Of a DNA stretch of 64,000 bases, positions 36,241 through 47,685 are shown piece after piece. Each line of letters begins with the position of its first letter. The stretch's first letter is position 1. A program made the translations under genes and the position numbers. This DNA is from Pomphorhynchus laevis (lineage: Eukaryota > Acanthocephala > Palaeacanthocephala > Echinorhynchida > Pomphorhynchidae), in assembly GCA_012934845.2 (NCBI GenBank), contig WNNJ02000595.1, positions 18,675 through 82,674 on the forward strand, in the 5' to 3' direction. The notes beneath the pieces were generated by a model, which saw nothing but the letters and a program-made list of their open reading frames with translations, was not told the origin of the DNA and ran no database searches.

Positions 36241-37379
36241 CACCAGCTATCGTGGCCTGAGAGTGCACGAATTTGGAATGACTAGAGGCAAACCGACTAC
36301 TGTGAGCAAATGTTGTTTATACAATGGTAAGGCTGCCACATATAAGGGATATCGTTGTGCAAAAAGTAACATACCTTGTACCAACTGTTTTGCCCTTGAA
36401 TGTCAAAACAGTGTTACACTGCAAATGAAGATCTCGCCGTTAGTAGAAGATTACGAATGTGAAAAAAAAGTTAATTCGGATGATCCTCAAATTTCAGGGA
36501 CAATAAATAATGTTTTAATTAAAGGAGGAATTCTAACTGTCAATAATGAAATTGATCAAGATATATAAACAATAGATCGAAACAATGTACATTGATGTCA
36601 TTTCATGGCGTCCCAACCTCATTTTACTCCCTCACTGTGAGGCAAGTAAAACTTTTATTTAACTGATTACATCTAAATACATAGTGATTGCAAAAGGACT
36701 TACTGGACAGGACATTGCTCTTTAAAAAATCATTGCCATTAGTCAAACTTTGCCGCAGAGAATAATGAGCCGAAAACAAATTTAATCTGCAGAACACTTC
36801 AAAGGAAATTCCTGATCTTTGGAAATCAGGCAAATTCAGGGAATTATTTGAAGAAGCAAAGATCTTGCAAATAAAAGCGTCTCAACAATGCAGAGTGAGA
36901 ACAACAACGCCACAGGACAAATTAAAAACTTTCTCGAGACTAATGAAATCTGGTAAAATAGGCGCTGCTATCATAGTGTAAAGTCAAGGATCGATTGAAA
37001 ATAGTTTTTAAGTTTGATGATAAATACGAGGGACCAGTAGTCTTGGATCATTTAAGAAAGCTACATCCAAGTCCGAAACCTGTGAGAAATGATATGAAAT
37101 TGACCGTATCGATCAAAAATCGTGGAAAACATCACCTATCCATATATTTAAGAATCGACGGAATCATGATAGTTCAGGCAGCCAAAAAACTCATGGGAGT
37201 ACAGGTCCTCCTGATATTACTGCAGCTGATTTTTGTTATCTGCTTACATCATTTGGATGCTTTTCCACAAAATTGGCTGATGCCATCGCGATGTTTGTTA
37301 TCCGTATAGCTAGTGAACATATGCCTCCGAAAAACATTGGAAGCTTATGTCGTTAGTCGCATATTGTTCTTAACAAAAA

Positions 37380-38060
37380 CCCAGGAATTAGGCCTATTGG
37401 AGTGGGTAAAATTACTCGTAGAATAATCGATAAGGCTATTATAATGGTAGCACATAAAGATTTACAAGCAGATGTAAGCAACATTCAATCGTGTGCTGGT
37501 CAGTGCGGTGCTATAAGTTATGCTTGCTATACATTCAATTTCAAACTATTTTTATTCCAATGAAGAATATGGCGTTTTATCAGTTGATGCCAAGAACGCA
37601 TTCAACATGGCTAATAGACGTGCCATGTTGGCGAATGTTGATATGATATCTCAAGCTCTATCACAGGTTCTCTTGAATACATATTATGACGATACAGTGT
37701 TAGTTGGACAAGGAAGAAACCTAAAATCCTGCGAAGGATTTACGCAAGGTGATCCACTTGCAATGCCAGCATTTTTCATTACATTTTTGGCCTTAATAAA
37801 TCGAATTCAAAGTCAGATACCCCCATATAATTTTTTTGTATGCAGATGATTCAACATTCGTCGGGAAAATAGAAGACCTCGAAATCGTTTGGAACCTACT
37901 TAGATCAATAGGTCCACATTATGGATATTTCATCAATCCGAACCAGTCAAAATTATTTGTTATGCTGCTTATTGCATCAGAGTACAATCAAAATGGACTC
38001 ATTTATGTCGCAGTACGGAATGTAAATGGGAATGGTATACTCCGCTCGAAGATGTCATAA
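37380..38060 (+). pseudogene. RT domain of the 36.2-39.0 kb element
   Basis: The visible motifs, in order, are LNKNPGIRPIGVGK (about 37,370), CAGQCGA, LSVDAKNAFNMANRR (first palm aspartate), EGFTQGDPLAMPAFF and MYADDSTFVGK (metal-binding YADD), followed by GPHYGYFINPNQSK, which matches the usual primer-grip region. The palm centre looks conserved. Membership in a non-LTR lineage is inferred from these motifs. The region is broken. Confidence 0.75.
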
Positions 38061-38294
38061 AGACTGGGATGATACAATCATTATTTGATGTTGAAATAGA
38101 TTATATCATTCGGAATGTTTGTTCAATATCTACGGCTTTTGGTGGAATTGGAATTCGAAAACGTCAACATATGTTGTCTATCAATATCGTTCATCATGCT
38201 ATGCTCTGTAATATAAATGACGAAAATATAGAAGCTTTAACGATCAAGACTTTGTCAGAAAAACTAAATTTAAAAAAGTAGTCTAAACAAGATA

Positions 38295-38780
38295 ATGGAA
38301 GCTGATCCATATAAAATGAAAAAGGATTCGCAATATGCATCTTTGAAGGGAGCATCTAATTGGTTAACGTGTAAGCCTGTATCTCAAGAGTTTCACATGT
38401 CCATTCAAGAATTTAAAGATGCATTGTGCTCTCGCTACAACTTGACTACTATGAACTTGCCTAAGCAGTGCAGATGTAAGCAACACCTAATAACAAATCA
38501 TGCTCTCACGTGCAAAAGTGGACCACTCAATTTCATTCAACACAATGAGGTTCGTGATTTTTTGTTTAAAACAATGAGTGAGTGTTGTTGGGGAGTGTAT
38601 ACTGAGCCATCATTGCAACCAGTAGATGAAATGACTGTTTTTGAAAATTCGACAACTACTAGACAAAAATATGCCAGGGCAGATATTGTTTGTAATAGAC
38701 TTTTTGGAGAGAGGCTGGAGAGAACATTTTTAGATGTCTGCATATCCAATAACCATGATCCTGCGTATCTTGAAAATTGA
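38295..38780 (+). pseudogene. C-terminal Cys/His and nuclease-like domain
   Basis: 161 open codons contain C-X-C-X4-H-X5-C (CRCKQHLITNHALTC), then HNEVRDFL, a Glu-Pro (TEPSLQP), ARADIV and TFLDVCIS. An acidic series E...D...D in this order after a zinc motif resembles the restriction-like endonuclease at the C-terminus of R2-like retroelements (PD-X12-D), but the match is not exact and the assignment is an inference. The domain would nick the target in a live element. Confidence 0.6.
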
Positions 38781-38999
38781 ACACATTGGATTCTGTCCAT
38801 TAATATGGGCTGACTCTGGTGCCACAGGAACCGTACCCAATATATGTTTAAGGGCTATAGAAAGGAAAATGGCTGTTAAGCGAAAGTGGGATTATGTATC
38901 ATATATTACGTGGCTACGTACAAAAATAAGTATCCTATTGGCAAGGATGTGTTCAGCCAGTCTAAGAAATTATCGAACAAGTTGCCGAGATATTAAACA

Positions 39000-40640
39000 G
39001 ATTAAATCAGCTAACTGAGTCTACGTATTTAATATAATTATAAAATAAACAAAACATAATAATGCTAAATCAAAATTTAATAATTAAATAATAAAATTAA
39101 TAATTGTTTTTAGATTTTCTATAATTTTAAATCAAGTTAAAAAAATGAAATTTAAAATAAACGTCATTTTTATGAATTGACTAATAAATAACAGACGTTG
39201 TATCAGAATAAGAATTAGAGGTCATCAAGAGGAACTGCTATGCTATCAGGTTTCGGCCCCTAACTCCTCTACCCAGCATAGCAGCGGAGCCAAATACACG
39301 CTAATGATGTATTTCCTCTGAAATAACTATCTAGTATCTTATTCTAATACAAAGTATATTATTTATTATCCATCCATAAAAATTTGCCACTTAAGAGTTT
39401 AAATTTATTCTTTATATTATTGTGTTGATTTATATATTTTACTATTTTCTGCTTGATGTTATTTTTATAGTAACCTAGTTTAAAATATGTATCTATTAAA
39501 TTATTTAAATGATTTTGAAGAAAGCAAATATCATTACATATTGTTGCAATTCTTAAAATTTCATTATTTAATGTATTACATTTTATATTATATGGTATGC
39601 ATGAATGCTCATGCAAAAATATGTTTCTTGTAAATTTAAATATGTCATCTTTACGATATAAATTAATAGTAGTTTTAGTTAATGTTAATTTAATGTTCAT
39701 ATCTAGATATACACCTTCTTTATCATTAATATTGGTTTTGTTAAGAATAAGGCTTTCTGGATAAATGTGCTCACTAATTGAATAAAAATTATTAGAATTA
39801 AATACACATATATCATCAATGTATCGAAACATATATTTCATATATTTATATTGTTTAGATTTAGTTTTTACACAGTTATGAACAAATTCATATTCTATAA
39901 AGCTTAAAAACAAGTCAGATATAATTGGGCTACTATTACCACCCATTGGAACACCTTTTAATTATCTAAATATAGATGTCCCTACTTTTAAATAATTTTG
40001 ATTTATCAAAATATTTAAGGATTCTATTAATTCAATTTTATCCATATATTTATATTTATTTAATGGTTTAATTTTTGTTAGATAAGCGTTATAATTATTA
40101 TAACATATATATGTATATCTTTTTTCGAATATAAAATTAATTAATTTTTCTAATGCATCTTTGATATCTTCTAAATCTAAATGTGTATAAAGCTTACTAA
40201 AATCGTATGTATTTATATTTTGAAAATTTATTCCGTTTGTCTGTTCTAAAAATTCTTTTGTAGAATTAATACTGAAATAGTGTTTTATGCCAGTATTAAT
40301 TTCGATTACCTTGCATTTTTTTTAAATGTGCTTTAATTACTTTAAGTATTTTATTCATATGGACAGGAAGTGGTTTTAATGTACATTTAAACGCACTACA
40401 TATGAACCTAGGTTTTATTGGATTTTTATGTAATTTTGGATTCCAATATAATATAGGTATAGTTTTATTATCTAATTCAACCTTTATACCCTTTTTATCC
40501 ATTATAGAACAGTGACTTGTAATAATTGTTTCTAAACTCAACTCACTACGTTCATATGTTGGATTTACATTTAAATCATTAGAATTAATGATTTGAAATT
40601 ATTAATTCGAGATATTGAACAGAATACGTTTTAAATTGAT
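39000..40640 (-). mobile_element. PLE copy with RT and complete 3' end
   Basis: In minus orientation: the RT (about 40,600-39,359), the terminal module (about 39,345-39,165) and the outer 3' sequence (39,160-39,000), which is a near-exact inverted match to 61,480-61,640. It is 5'-truncated close to the start of the RT ORF; the GIY-YIG part is absent. It is one of the best preserved RT copies apart from 58-61.6 kb. Confidence 0.85.
39359..40600 (-). pseudogene. PLE reverse transcriptase, nearly complete
   Basis: 40541-40296 encodes the N-terminal RT part from MSLETIITSHCSIM through YWNPKLHKNPIKPRFICSA. The middle (40,295-39,950) holds a decayed first catalytic motif (SKLYT) and the helix that follows. 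39946-39359 (195 codons) starts at MGGNSSPIISDL and holds FRYIDDICVF. A small number of frame breaks separate the parts. Confidence 0.8.
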
Positions 40641-41400
40641 TGAAATGGATTGTTTTTTTTGAAAAGATTATTATTCAAAGTTCTAATTAAGGCCCATTTG
40701 CGGGAACATATGTCAATGTAATATATAAAAAAAATAAAAAAATATTAAATAATTAAAAATAATTATAATTGAAAATTAACATAAAAATCAACTTTTAGTA
40801 ATTGACTAATAAATAACAGACGATGTATCAGAATAAAGATTAGAGGTAATCAGAAGGAACTACTACCCTTCAATAAACTGTCATATTTTTACAACAGAAA
40901 TAAAGATCATGATAAAAAATTGAAGATCCATTGGCTAATAGCATTTTCATTTCTGTAAATAGCTAAAATAATTGTTTATTATTAATTAAAATAATATTAA
41001 AATTTTGATCATTTGTAAAAATAACGATAAAATTTATTGTTAAAATTTAAAATAAAATTCAGTTTTTATGAATTGACTAATAATTGACTAATATTGACAA
41101 CCACATTGTTTAACTTTCCTCACCACATTGTTTAACTCGTCCATCCGCTGCGTATCGTCCCTTCACACTATATTTTATATGATCGAAAATTGAAGACCCG
41201 TTGGCGAATAGCATTTTCATGTATGTAAAAACTACAAAACTATTAGAATTCTGATTATTTGTAAAAATGACGATACAATTTATCATTCGTTATTTAGCAC
41301 CTCATTAAAGATGATATAGATTCTGTTACATTATTAGATACAGTGACGCTAACAGTGTCTATGTATTTTATATTATTTATAAATTAAAAATAATGCTAAA
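40641..41400. other. AT-rich stretch with PLE-module scraps
   Basis: No gene. 40,795-40,870 matches the outer part of the PLE module in minus orientation (ACTAATAAATAACAGACGAT, then GATTAGAGGTAATCAG). 40,915-41,300 has two diverged copies of an AAAATTGAAGAYCC-GTTGGC segment (40,917 and 41,184), a direct repeat of unknown origin. Confidence 0.45.
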
Positions 41401-42345
41401 TAAAATTTTAAATAAAAATTTAAAATAAAAGTCAATAAATTGACTAATAGATAACAAACGATTTATCAGAATAAGAATTAGATATCATTAGGATAAACTA
41501 CTATGCTATCAGGGTTGGGCCATATTCTTTGACCCCGCATAACAGCGGGGTCAAATACGCGCTAATTACGCATTTCCTCTGATGAAATTTGATTGTCTAG
41601 TGTACCTTATTCTAATACAAAATATTAAGTTACATAATATATCAGATCAGCTAAGTGAGTATACTTATTTTATATCATTTATAAATTAAAATAATGCAAA
41701 TATCGAAAGAAAGCCAATAATATAAAGAAAGCCAGTATCATTACAAATTGTGGAAATTTTTAAACTTAATTCATTCAATTTTTGTGTTTAATATTATAAT
41801 ATTATATAATATTATTTAATGTGTTATATTTAATATTATAATATTAAATAATATTATATGATATTAATATATAATATTATTGAATATTATATTTAATATT
41901 ATATGGTATTCTAATGCAAAAATATGTTTCTTGTCAATTTAAATACGTATCTTTAAAATATAATTTAAAGGTAGTTTTAATATATATAGTAGTTAAAAAC
42001 TACTCTATGTAGTTTTACATATAGTCCATATCTAGATATATGCCTTCGTTATAGTAACATAACTAAAAATATTCATCTATTAAATTATTTAAATGATTTA
42101 GAAGAAAGCCAATATCATAACATATCAATGGCAATTTTGAAGAATTAGGCTACCTGGATAAAATTGGTAACTTAATGAATAAAAATTCTCGAGTAAACTA
42201 CCCATATAGCATCAATGTATGGAAACATATATTTTATATATTTATATAAATTATATTTATTTTTACAAAGTATCAACAAATTCATATACTACAAAAACTT
42301 AAAAATAAGTCAGCTATTATAATGCTACTATATATATGTATTCCC
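41400..42345 (-). mobile_element. old PLE fragment with terminal module
   Basis: The terminal module in minus orientation is at about 41,420-41,640. In this copy GACCCCGC and its reverse complement form a local hairpin (about 41,531-41,552). Downstream pieces to 42,345 are heavily decayed RT C-terminal sequence with AT-repeat insertions (41,800-41,900). Confidence 0.65.
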
Positions 42346-42772
42346 CACAAGGAGACATAAACACCAGGGAGCATTCTATATATGCTCATCGAACCAAGAA
42401 ATAGAACCAAATTATTCTCGCAATATTCAAAGTCGCTACGTACACCTAGTTATCCTACGTGTGGCGACAAACTTTGTGACGACTAAATTCTCTCTGATGA
42501 TTTAGATTAAGGGTAGTTCTGTTTTTCGAGCTTTAAACACTGTTTAAGCATGTGTTAAGGTGCCTATGGATGATTATTAAAGTCACGTTACTGATGAGCT
42601 CCGTTAGAGCGAAACGCGTACACCGTTGTTGAAGTTTGTCGTCACACATAGGATTACTGGGCGTACGTAGCGACTTTGAATATTGCGAGAATAATTCGGT
42701 TCTATTTTTTTCGTCTGATGAAGATATAGAATGCTGCCTGGTGTTTATGCTCCCTTGCGAGGAGAACATATT
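42341..42772. repeat. inverted repeat of about 130-bp arms with a hammerhead-like core between
   Basis: 42,341-42,474 and 42,632-42,765 are inverted copies, diverged by roughly 15-20 percent, with shared markers such as TTCTCGCAATATTCAAAGTC and AACACCAGG. They look like two copies of one element facing head to head. The sequence between carries the hammerhead-like core at 42591-42620. No protein is encoded. Confidence 0.8.
42591..42620 (+). ncRNA. hammerhead-ribozyme-like core
   Basis: CTGATGA (42591-42597) is followed by a perfect 4-bp helix GCTC/GAGC around a 5-nt loop (CGTTA), then GAAA (42611-42614) and the self-complementary ACGCGT, which could form a short or dimeric stem III, ending in GTA as a possible cleavage triplet. 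These are the invariant core positions of hammerhead ribozymes, in the type I order known from Penelope-like elements. I could not find a convincing stem I by eye, so activity is unproven. Confidence 0.6.
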
Positions 42773-43000
42773 GATTTATTTATGAGTAAACCATTGTGTG
42801 TTCCAGGGCAGGTGCAACAACTAAGTATATATTTGATGAAATTATCAATAAGGTTATTTGAACCACAGCTTGGGATCCTTGCTTAAATTTTAGCTTGGTT
42901 AAATTTTATATACCTACCTATTTGTATACATATCTATATATATTTGATAGACGTTATAGATTCTAAATCCTGATTTGTAAAAATAGTTTAGACCCTTTTT
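42773..43000. other. non-coding spacer
   Basis: Nothing recognised apart from a continuation of AT-rich sequence. Confidence 0.4.
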
Positions 43001-43675
43001 ACATTATTATGAACAAATTCATATTCTATAAAGCTTAAAAATAAGTCATTTATCATTAGTCTACTATTACCTCCTATAGAAAGCCAATATCATTACAGTA
43101 TGGCGATTCTTTTAATTTCATTATTTATGTATTATATTTAGTATTGTGTTGATTTATATAAAATAAACAAGTCAGCTATAATTGGGCTACTATTACCACC
43201 CATTGGAACACCTTTTACTTGTCTAAATATAGATGTCCCTACTTTTAAATAATTTTGATTTATCAAAATATTTAAGGATTCTATTAATTCAATTTTATCC
43301 ATATATTTATATTTACTTGATGGTTTAATTTTTGTTAGATAGGCGTTATAATTATTATAACATATATATGTATATCTTTTTCCGAATATAAGATTAATTA
43401 ATTTTACTAACGCTTCTTTAATATCTACTAAATCTAGATTTGTATAAAGCGTACTAAAATCGTATGTATTTATATTTTGAAAATTTATTCCTTTTGTCTG
43501 TTCTAAAAATTCTTTTGTAGAATTAATACTGAAATAGTGTTTTATACCAGTATTAATTTCGATTACCTTGCAATATTTTTTAAAATGTGCTTTAATTACT
43601 TTAAGTATTTTATTCATATAGACAGAAAGTGGTTTTAATGTGCATTTAAAAGCATTACAAATATTCAAGGAAAAT
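43000..43675 (-). mobile_element. PLE fragment, RT N-terminal half
   Basis: A minus-strand RT piece from about 43,660 (FKCTLKPLSVYMNKILKVIK) to the KGVPMGGNSSP motif at about 43,190, then a scrambled tail to 43,000. Both the 5' part and the 3' module are missing. Confidence 0.8.
43138..43668 (-). pseudogene. PLE reverse transcriptase, N-terminal half
   Basis: 176 open codons, without internal breaks, include YDFSTLYTNLD with the first catalytic aspartate (residues about 68-78) and KGVPMGGNSSPIIADL (about 154-169). The YIDD segment is absent. Almost identical to residues 50-212 of the RT ORF at 60088-61272. Confidence 0.85.
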
Positions 43676-44939
43676 CAAATATAACGATTATTCAATATTT
43701 CAATGGCAACTGCCATCGTTATCAGTAAAAAATGTCCAGATGATGTTAGTTGCCAGTGAAGTATTGAACAATCTTTTTCATGTTTGATTTTTCTTGGTTC
43801 CTATAAATTAAAAAAGTAATTTTTAAATTGATAATTACAATTATTAAATTATGTCAATTTATTGATGTTAGATAAACCCATGTCTCGATGCGGCAAAACC
43901 GGAAACGCTTTAAGTACTCTGAAAATTTTTCGATTTCCCACTGGCCTCTGAGCTTACTTTTTCACACAGCCCGTCATTAAGAAATGCAAGCATATTCAAT
44001 AAGAGATTGGTGATTGCCAGTTAAAGCAGTATGCAGCATTTCAAGTCTTAAGCTACTTCGAACTGCAACTCCCTAATATTTTATTCGTTTGACTTTGCGA
44101 ACATGTTTCAGAAACTTTGTGTTTAGAAACTTTGAGAACGAATTCCGGCTTTTCGTAAATTATTCGCCCTTCATAGAATTTATGAAGATTTAAGAAATAC
44201 GAATCCATAAATTTATTCTTAAATGAATTTTTATAAATCACATTTTAGCGAAACGTTGTCTAGATTGTTAATTTACATAGTAGAGTAGTGTAAAATAATC
44301 TTTTCTTACATTTAATGAATTCGAAATCGTTTTAAAATGAAATAACCACGTGAAAACTATTTTACGTATCGTGTTCTTCAGTACATTAATGTCGTGCCAT
44401 TACTTTAACTATAATTTCTTCGCCCAGTTTTTGTGGAGTACTTGGCTTAAAATAAATTGGGCTTGTAAAAAGTGAACGATTACTTAGCTTAGCGATCAAT
44501 TGGGCTTGTTAAAAAATTAATTTTTTCAATGGAATACATCCCATTGTTGAAAAATACTAGATATTTACTAGTAATTTAATAATTTAAAATACTAGTAATA
44601 AAATAATTTAAGTAATAAATAATAAATAATTTAAGTAATTTAAAATACTAGATATTTTTTATCTAGTATCATCCCATTCGTATATCCCATTGTTGCACAT
44701 TACAATGGTTAAAAATTATATTAAAGTTATATATATCAAATATTAAATATTATAATATTATATATATTATATATTATATTATATTAAAATTATATAAATA
44801 TATAAAATTATATTAACTGGCCATTAATATAATGGCCAGTGAATTTAATGGCTAGTTAGAAATGCTTCATTGTCTATTTTGCGATAATTTATGAAATGAA
44901 TTATTAATGAATTTTAATAAATAAAATGACTCAATAATA

Positions 44940-45125
44940 ATTAAGGACTAGCAGACGGCAATCCACGAATGAATAAAATGGATGATGTGCTAGAAAATCT
45001 CTAGTAACATCTGCTAGTCGTCTGCTAGTTCTCCTCTGCATCCAGCAGTGGGAGGGAAATGGCACTGATGAGTCATAGTGATGACGAAATGGCATTCGTC
45101 ATTCTTTCGCGTCGGGCTTATATGA
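44940..45125 (+). repeat. dispersed GC-richer repeat, ant-type
   Basis: A block with much higher GC content than its surroundings. ACTAGCAGACG (44948-44958) and its reverse complement (45019-45029) form an inverted repeat, and CTGCTAGT occurs twice in tandem near 45,010-45,028. From memory, its plus-strand translation (LCIQQWEGNGTDES) appears repeatedly in ant gene predictions as repeat contamination; this is recollection, not a search result. Confidence 0.55.
45065..45100 (+). ncRNA. hammerhead-like core in the dispersed repeat
   Basis: CTGATGA (45065-45071), a perfect 5-bp helix GTCAT/ATGAC with loop AGTG (45072-45085), GAAA (45086-45089), then a possible 3-bp stem III closing on GTC (45098-45100), the preferred cleavage triplet. 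Spacing and order fit a type I hammerhead. The sequences flanking CTGATGA and GTC do not form a good stem I next to the core, so it may be decayed or coincidental. Confidence 0.45.
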
Positions 45126-46230
45126 TTACTAAAAATTTACGTGGAATGGTATCATCATTTGCGAAATTACTTATTAAACCAAATAATTAAATTAAAAATG
45201 AATATATTTTAAATCTTTGTCATATCATCAGAATACGATATTTTGTTCATTCAATCTGAACAAATTTGTCAAATAAATACCTAGGAGATATGTAGTTTAA
45301 TTAATTTTGTATATAAATATTAATGTTCATAAGATGTTTGTTTAGAAAAAGCATTTAATTTTTTTATTTTTTTTAATTTTTTTCGCACATTTTATCATCA
45401 ATAGCGCCGGATGCATTTAAATTATGTTTGTAAATTCATTTTGTTTTTGACAAAACCTGTTTGTAGTTCATAAATTTAATGTTATTTAATGCTATATTTC
45501 TGATTAAAATTCTTTATTAAAATTGTCTGATAAAATAGTCAATTCTTGAAATTCAAGATTCAAGTTTATTATAATTATATAATATAAACATATATTATAT
45601 GTCTTAATGATTAATGTCTTAATTAATGATTTAATAAGAACTTCATCTGATTACGATTCCATCGACAAAAACCAAATTCTTTAACAATGTATATACGACG
45701 ATATTAAACAAAATATTGTGAACTAAAGTAAGATACGAGAGTACGTTATCAAATATTTTAAACTGGAAGGTGTCTAGTGATTTAAAACATATTCTTTACA
45801 TTTTTGTCTAAATTATAAATTAATTTTTGACCTGGAAGAATCACACACATTTTATTAAAGCATAACTGAAAATTGTAAAATTTATTTTTGAGATACCTTT
45901 ATTTTTATATTTTCCTACGCTTTTATTTCTAGTTGAATAAAAGCAAATAATGAAAATGGATAAATATTAATTAATATTAATATTTATTATATTTATTAAT
46001 TAATATTAATTGATTTTCGATTAATATTTTGTCTAATTTAGTTTTATCGCCGGCAACTCGCCAACAACTTTTAGTATGTAAAAGCAAAGAAAAATCATTA
46101 CCATTTTTGCCGAAATTAAATAATTTATTTTTGATTCAGAATAATCACAAAATATTCAAATGAAACTAAATATTTTTTAACATAAATAACAAACGCCAAC
46201 GGTTATATTTTATATCACTAAGCAAAAGTA

Positions 46231-46236
46231 TTTATT
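46231..46236 (-). promoter_or_regulatory. polyadenylation signal of the phosphatase gene
   Basis: AATAAA on the minus strand, 27 bp beyond the TAG stop of the last exon. It is the first such hexamer after the stop. Confidence 0.6.
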
Positions 46237-46263
46237 TTTCATATTAAAAAATAAAAGCTCAAT

Positions 46264-46674
46264 CTATATTCTACTGGTGATAATCTGATTAGGATCAATA
46301 TCAGGATTTTCATTTACCTCGTCTTCAGTTGTAGTGCTACTATTGATAGAGTGTTCATCGCTATGGTCCGCTGAGACGTCATCACCGATAATTTTTTCAG
46401 AAGCCTGCATAATATCAGCGGATTGCATGTCAGGGAACATGCTTAATTCAGCTTGCAGTAACATTGAATCAATACGAGCGATTGCGGATGAGTAAAGTTG
46501 ATTGTCCATACTGATCATACTCATGTTTTCTGGGAGTGGACAGCTATCATTTTCCATTGCTTCACCTGTAACAGATTTACTGTTTATGTAGATTTGCTGT
46601 TTGAAATCATTGATATCACTCTGTAACTTTTGCTTGTATTTCTGTAACTGCTTCCATCGTTTTATTTGATCTGG
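46264..46674 (-). CDS. mtm: myotubularin-like phosphatase, last exon
   Basis: The exon follows a TTTCATTTCAAAG acceptor and starts in phase 0 (PDQIKRWKQLQ), continuing from the exon at 49218-49397. It encodes 136 residues: a lysine- and glutamine-rich helical stretch that suits the C-terminal coiled coil of MTM1/MTMR2 proteins (residues about 1-30), then a serine- and acid-rich tail ending at TAG. The tail itself has no motif I recognise. Assignment to the same gene rests on strand, splice phase and position; a separate gene is less likely. Confidence 0.65.
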   Translation of the reverse strand, partial: PDQIKRWKQLQKYKQKLQSDINDFKQQIYINSKSVTGEAMENDSCPLPENMSMISMDNQLYSSAIARIDSMLLQAELSMFPDMQSADIMQASEKIIGDDVSADHSDEHSINSSTTTEDEVNENPDIDPNQIITSRI

Positions 46675-46799
46675 CTTTGAAATGAATAAATTAATAAACA
46701 TTAATGCAACTCAGCGTCATATGCGGAATTACAAATGCCATCACATTAAGGCACAAAGAGTAATTTAGAAGATCGTAATTAAATACATATTTTAATGAG

Positions 46800-47680
46800 T
46801 GGATAATAAACCGACAAAATAGGTGTTTATATTCATTAGCACCTATCATGATCATTTAAATTAGAAAGTATATTAAAGTATGTTAATATTTTAATATAAT
46901 TATATTATTTATTTATTAAAAAAATAAATTCCATTATTTTTGTAATGTAATTTTGTTTCTGATGATGATAACATTCGTTATCGAAAATTTCAATTTTAAT
47001 AAAATAATCTTTTTCATAATCTCCTAATTGTAAACAATCCTAATGAGTGAACAGTCCATTTATAATTCTATTAAACATCAACAATTAATTTTCCCTTTAT
47101 CATTAACAATTAATATTAAATTGTTATAAAACAATCATTGAATACATAAAGTTTGATAAGTTAATATCAAAAATAATATAAAATTAGTCAAAGATGCTCA
47201 TTGTCCCAAAAATTGTATGAACAACAGTTGGGCAATCAAAATTTTATTTTTAATTATCTTGTACACAATAACGCAGCTGGTCCATGACGTTTGCGTATAG
47301 TATCAAAGGTGCTCATTGTCCCAAATGTGCATAAAAATAGCCGGACAATCGAAATTTTATGCTGATTGATTTTTATCAATCAAAATATATATGAATTTAT
47401 CCAATAAATTCATATGTATATTGATATATTCGTATTTATATAATATAAAAATATATAGCAATTTTTATATTAATTTATCATTTAAAAAGCTCTAAATAAT
47501 AACGTTGATATTACAGATTAATTAATTATATTACATATAATTAATTAATTAATAATTAATAATTTATTAATATTATTACATATTATTAATTTTAATTAAT
47601 ATTAATTAATTAAAATTACAATTAACTAAAGTATATGTTAAAATTACTTAATTTCAACACCACAGATAAATAATTGACAA
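46800..47680. other. intron sequence with a direct repeat
   Basis: Part of the 2.5-kb intron before the last exon. 47,188-47,250 and 47,304-47,366 are two diverged copies of a unit (markers CTCATTGTCCCAAA and GGACAATCGAAATTTTAT) about 116 bp apart. The rest is AT-rich, with a 16-bp TTAATTAATTA-type palindromic tract near 47,515-47,640. Confidence 0.5.
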
Positions 47681-47685
47681 ACTAA

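Larger units (their letters stand above)
36240..39000 (+). mobile_element. reverse-transcriptase element with C-terminal nuclease-like region, fossil
   Basis: A broken retroelement of about 2.75 kb unrelated to the LINEs and PLEs around it. Order: a Cys-rich segment (36263-36568), an N-terminal domain (from about 36,995), the RT (about 37,380-38,060) and a C-terminal Cys/His plus nuclease-like domain (38295-38780). I recognise the combination QGDPLAMP, YADD and the HNEVRD segment from a family common in marine invertebrates and some insects, but not its name with certainty. It is interrupted in several places and is a fossil. Its 3' side abuts a minus-strand PLE at about 39,000. Confidence 0.7.
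43676..46230. other. intergenic stretch downstream of the phosphatase gene
   Basis: No protein gene recognised. 44,560-44,850 is AT-repeat-rich and ends in a perfect 11-bp hairpin with a 3-nt spacer (44816-44826 with 44830-44840). 44,940-45,125 is a dispersed repeat described separately. The remainder is plain AT-rich DNA. Confidence 0.5.

Noticed and set aside
41800-41900. CRISPR-like or satellite array of ATTATATAAT units
   Set aside because: Simple AT microsatellite expansion inside a decayed PLE; no spaced unique sequence.
46264-46701. A separate small gene beginning at the in-frame ATG near 46,701
   Set aside because: The in-frame sequence before 46,674 is a good splice acceptor (TTTCATTTCAAAG), and the phase fits the myotubularin exon upstream.
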